The notes under the pieces were generated by a model. The model was not told the DNA's origin and searched no databases. It saw only the letters and a list, made by a program, of their open reading frames with translations. A DNA stretch of 64,000 nt from Pedobacter sp. W3I1 (GTDB lineage Bacteria; Bacteroidota; Bacteroidia; Sphingobacteriales; Sphingobacteriaceae), in NCBI RefSeq assembly GCF_030816015.1, contig NZ_JAUSXN010000001.1, positions 496,001-560,000 of the forward strand, in the 5' to 3' direction. Made by a program: the position numbers and the translations under genes. Positions 62,917 to 64,000 of this stretch are shown here, piece after piece (the first letter of the stretch is position 1; every line of letters begins with the position of its first letter).

Positions 62917-64000
62917 CTAGTTTGGCTTCTTAAACGTATCCTTAAGTGTTACCGTTCTATTGAAAACCAATTTATCAGCTGTAGAATCTTTATCTAAACA
63001 GAAATAACCTTTACGGATAAACTGATAACGGCTTTCCAGATCTGCATCTGCCAGGGCTGGCTCGATATAAACGTTAGGTAAAACTGTTAAACTTTCAGGA
63101 TTTAAATAATCTTTAAAATCCCCTTCCTCAGCATCTGGTGTTTCAGAAGTAAACAAACGATCATATAAACGAATTTCAGCAGTTTTAGCATGAGGAGCAC
63201 TTACCCAGTGAATGGTCCCTTTAACATGTACACCGCTGGTATCGTTTCCACTTTTCGACTCAGGAATATAAGTACAACGGATTTCGGTTACGTTTCCGTT
63301 TTCATCTTTCACAAAATCTTCGCATTTAACAATATAAGCGAATTTTAAGCGTACCATTGCGCCTGGAGCCAAACGGAACCATTTTTTTGCGGGCACTTCC
63401 ATAAAATCTTCGCGTTCTATCCAAAGTTCGTTGCTGAAAGGGATCACACGAGTACCCCCACCATCTTCAGCCTCAGGATTATTTTCGCCGATTAAATCTT
63501 CTGTTCCTTTTTCGTAATTCGTAATCACCAATTTAATCGGATCTAAAACCGCCATTACCCGGTTAGCCGTTTTATTTAAATCTTCACGAATGCAAAATTC
63601 CAACAGACTCAGTTCGATTAAATTTTCGCGTTTGGCAATACCTATCCGTTCGCAAAACTCGCGGATGCTCTTTGGGGTAAACCCTCTTCTACGCAAGCCA
63701 CTAATGGTAGGCATACGCGGATCATCCCATCCGTTTACTAAATTTTCGTTAACCAGTTGAAGGAGCTTACGTTTACTCATTACCGTTGAAGTAAGGTTTA
63801 AACGGGCAAACTCGTATTGTTTAGAAGGGAAAATCTCTAATTTTTCGATAAACCAGTCATACAGTTCACGGTGCGAAACATATTCCAATGTACAGATAGA
63901 ATGCGTGATGTTTTCAATGCTATCACTTTGTCCATGAGCAAAATCGTACATGGGATAAATGCACCATTTGTTGCCTGTACGATGATGTTCGGCATGTTTA
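62917..64000 (-). CDS. glnS: Glutaminyl-tRNA synthetase, C-terminal part (runs off the window)
   Basis: The gene enters at base 64000 and stops at 62917; about 361 residues are visible and the N-terminal part lies outside. Visible motifs: CIYPMYDFAHGQSDSIENITHS and LEYVSHRELYDWFIEKL (class I catalytic domain), then VMSKRKLL, a KMSKR-type loop, GWDDPRMPTISGLRRRGF, and the anticodon-binding beta-barrel region ending with VTLKDTFKKPN. It charges tRNA-Gln with glutamine. Presence of a true GlnRS is usual in Bacteroidota. Confidence 0.95.
   Translation of the reverse strand, partial: KHAEHHRTGNKWCIYPMYDFAHGQSDSIENITHSICTLEYVSHRELYDWFIEKLEIFPSKQYEFARLNLTSTVMSKRKLLQLVNENLVNGWDDPRMPTISGLRRRGFTPKSIREFCERIGIAKRENLIELSLLEFCIREDLNKTANRVMAVLDPIKLVITNYEKGTEDLIGENNPEAEDGGGTRVIPFSNELWIEREDFMEVPAKKWFRLAPGAMVRLKFAYIVKCEDFVKDENGNVTEIRCTYIPESKSGNDTSGVHVKGTIHWVSAPHAKTAEIRLYDRLFTSETPDAEEGDFKDYLNPESLTVLPNVYIEPALADADLESRYQFIRKGYFCLDKDSTADKLVFNRTVTLKDTFKKPN

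Overview
The window looks like chromosomal DNA of a Bacteroidota bacterium, most likely Sphingobacteriaceae and Pedobacter-like. The grounds are promoter boxes of the TAnnTTTG type, TonB-dependent receptors with carboxypeptidase-regulatory N-termini, an AT-rich base composition, many lipoprotein/signal-peptide proteins, and intergenic palindromes typical of the group. I identified the families by reading the sequence, without database searches.

Layout. 1-7.7 kb (+): a compact operon with the 3' end of an unknown gene, a 1301-aa protein carrying a split actin/Hsp70-type ATPase, a second, degenerate Hsp70-like protein with a polyproline tail, two TerD-family Ca-binding proteins, an inner-membrane-anchored OmpA-domain protein and a small membrane protein, closed by a terminator. 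7.7-17.9 kb: mostly minus-strand accessory genes (secreted nuclease, vWA-like protein, coiled-coil membrane protein, YidD-like, DUF4177-like, small Cys-rich proteins, HsdR-N nuclease plus YegP-like protein) around a two-component system (TPR lipoprotein histidine kinase and LuxR-like response regulator). Five promoters here share a 16-bp palindrome (consensus TTACGG-N4-CCGTAA followed by GG) placed exactly 21 bp upstream of a TAnnTTTG-type -7 box. This is the most interesting signal in the window: a compact local regulon whose likely regulator is the two-component system in its middle.

20.2-26.8 kb (-): a thiamine operon, thiS-thiC-tenI-like-thiE-thiG-thiH-thiF/rhodanese, behind a TPP riboswitch and a recognisable promoter. 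27-45 kb: housekeeping and peripheral genes, namely a frameshifted LRR-kinase gene, a PhnB-like protein, DoxX, an aldose-epimerase-like protein, peptidase T, M14 carboxypeptidase, rhomboid, dipeptide epimerase, rhodanese, DUF4407, M61 and M28 peptidases. 45.4-48.2 kb: carB. 49-56.7 kb: a NadR-like kinase, a 417-bp tandem duplication of a palindromic element, and a second TPP riboswitch driving a TonB receptor followed by a third ThiE-like protein, a DoxX-like membrane protein, a divergent thiamine-pyrophosphokinase-like protein and a GNAT. 56.9-64 kb: a second outer-membrane receptor, an M49-like lipoprotein, an amidase and the 3' part of glnS running off the window.

The two riboswitch units together cover thiamine synthesis (thiazole and pyrimidine branches) and probably uptake/salvage. 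No thiD was found in the window. No tRNA, rRNA, CRISPR array, transposase or integrase was recognised.
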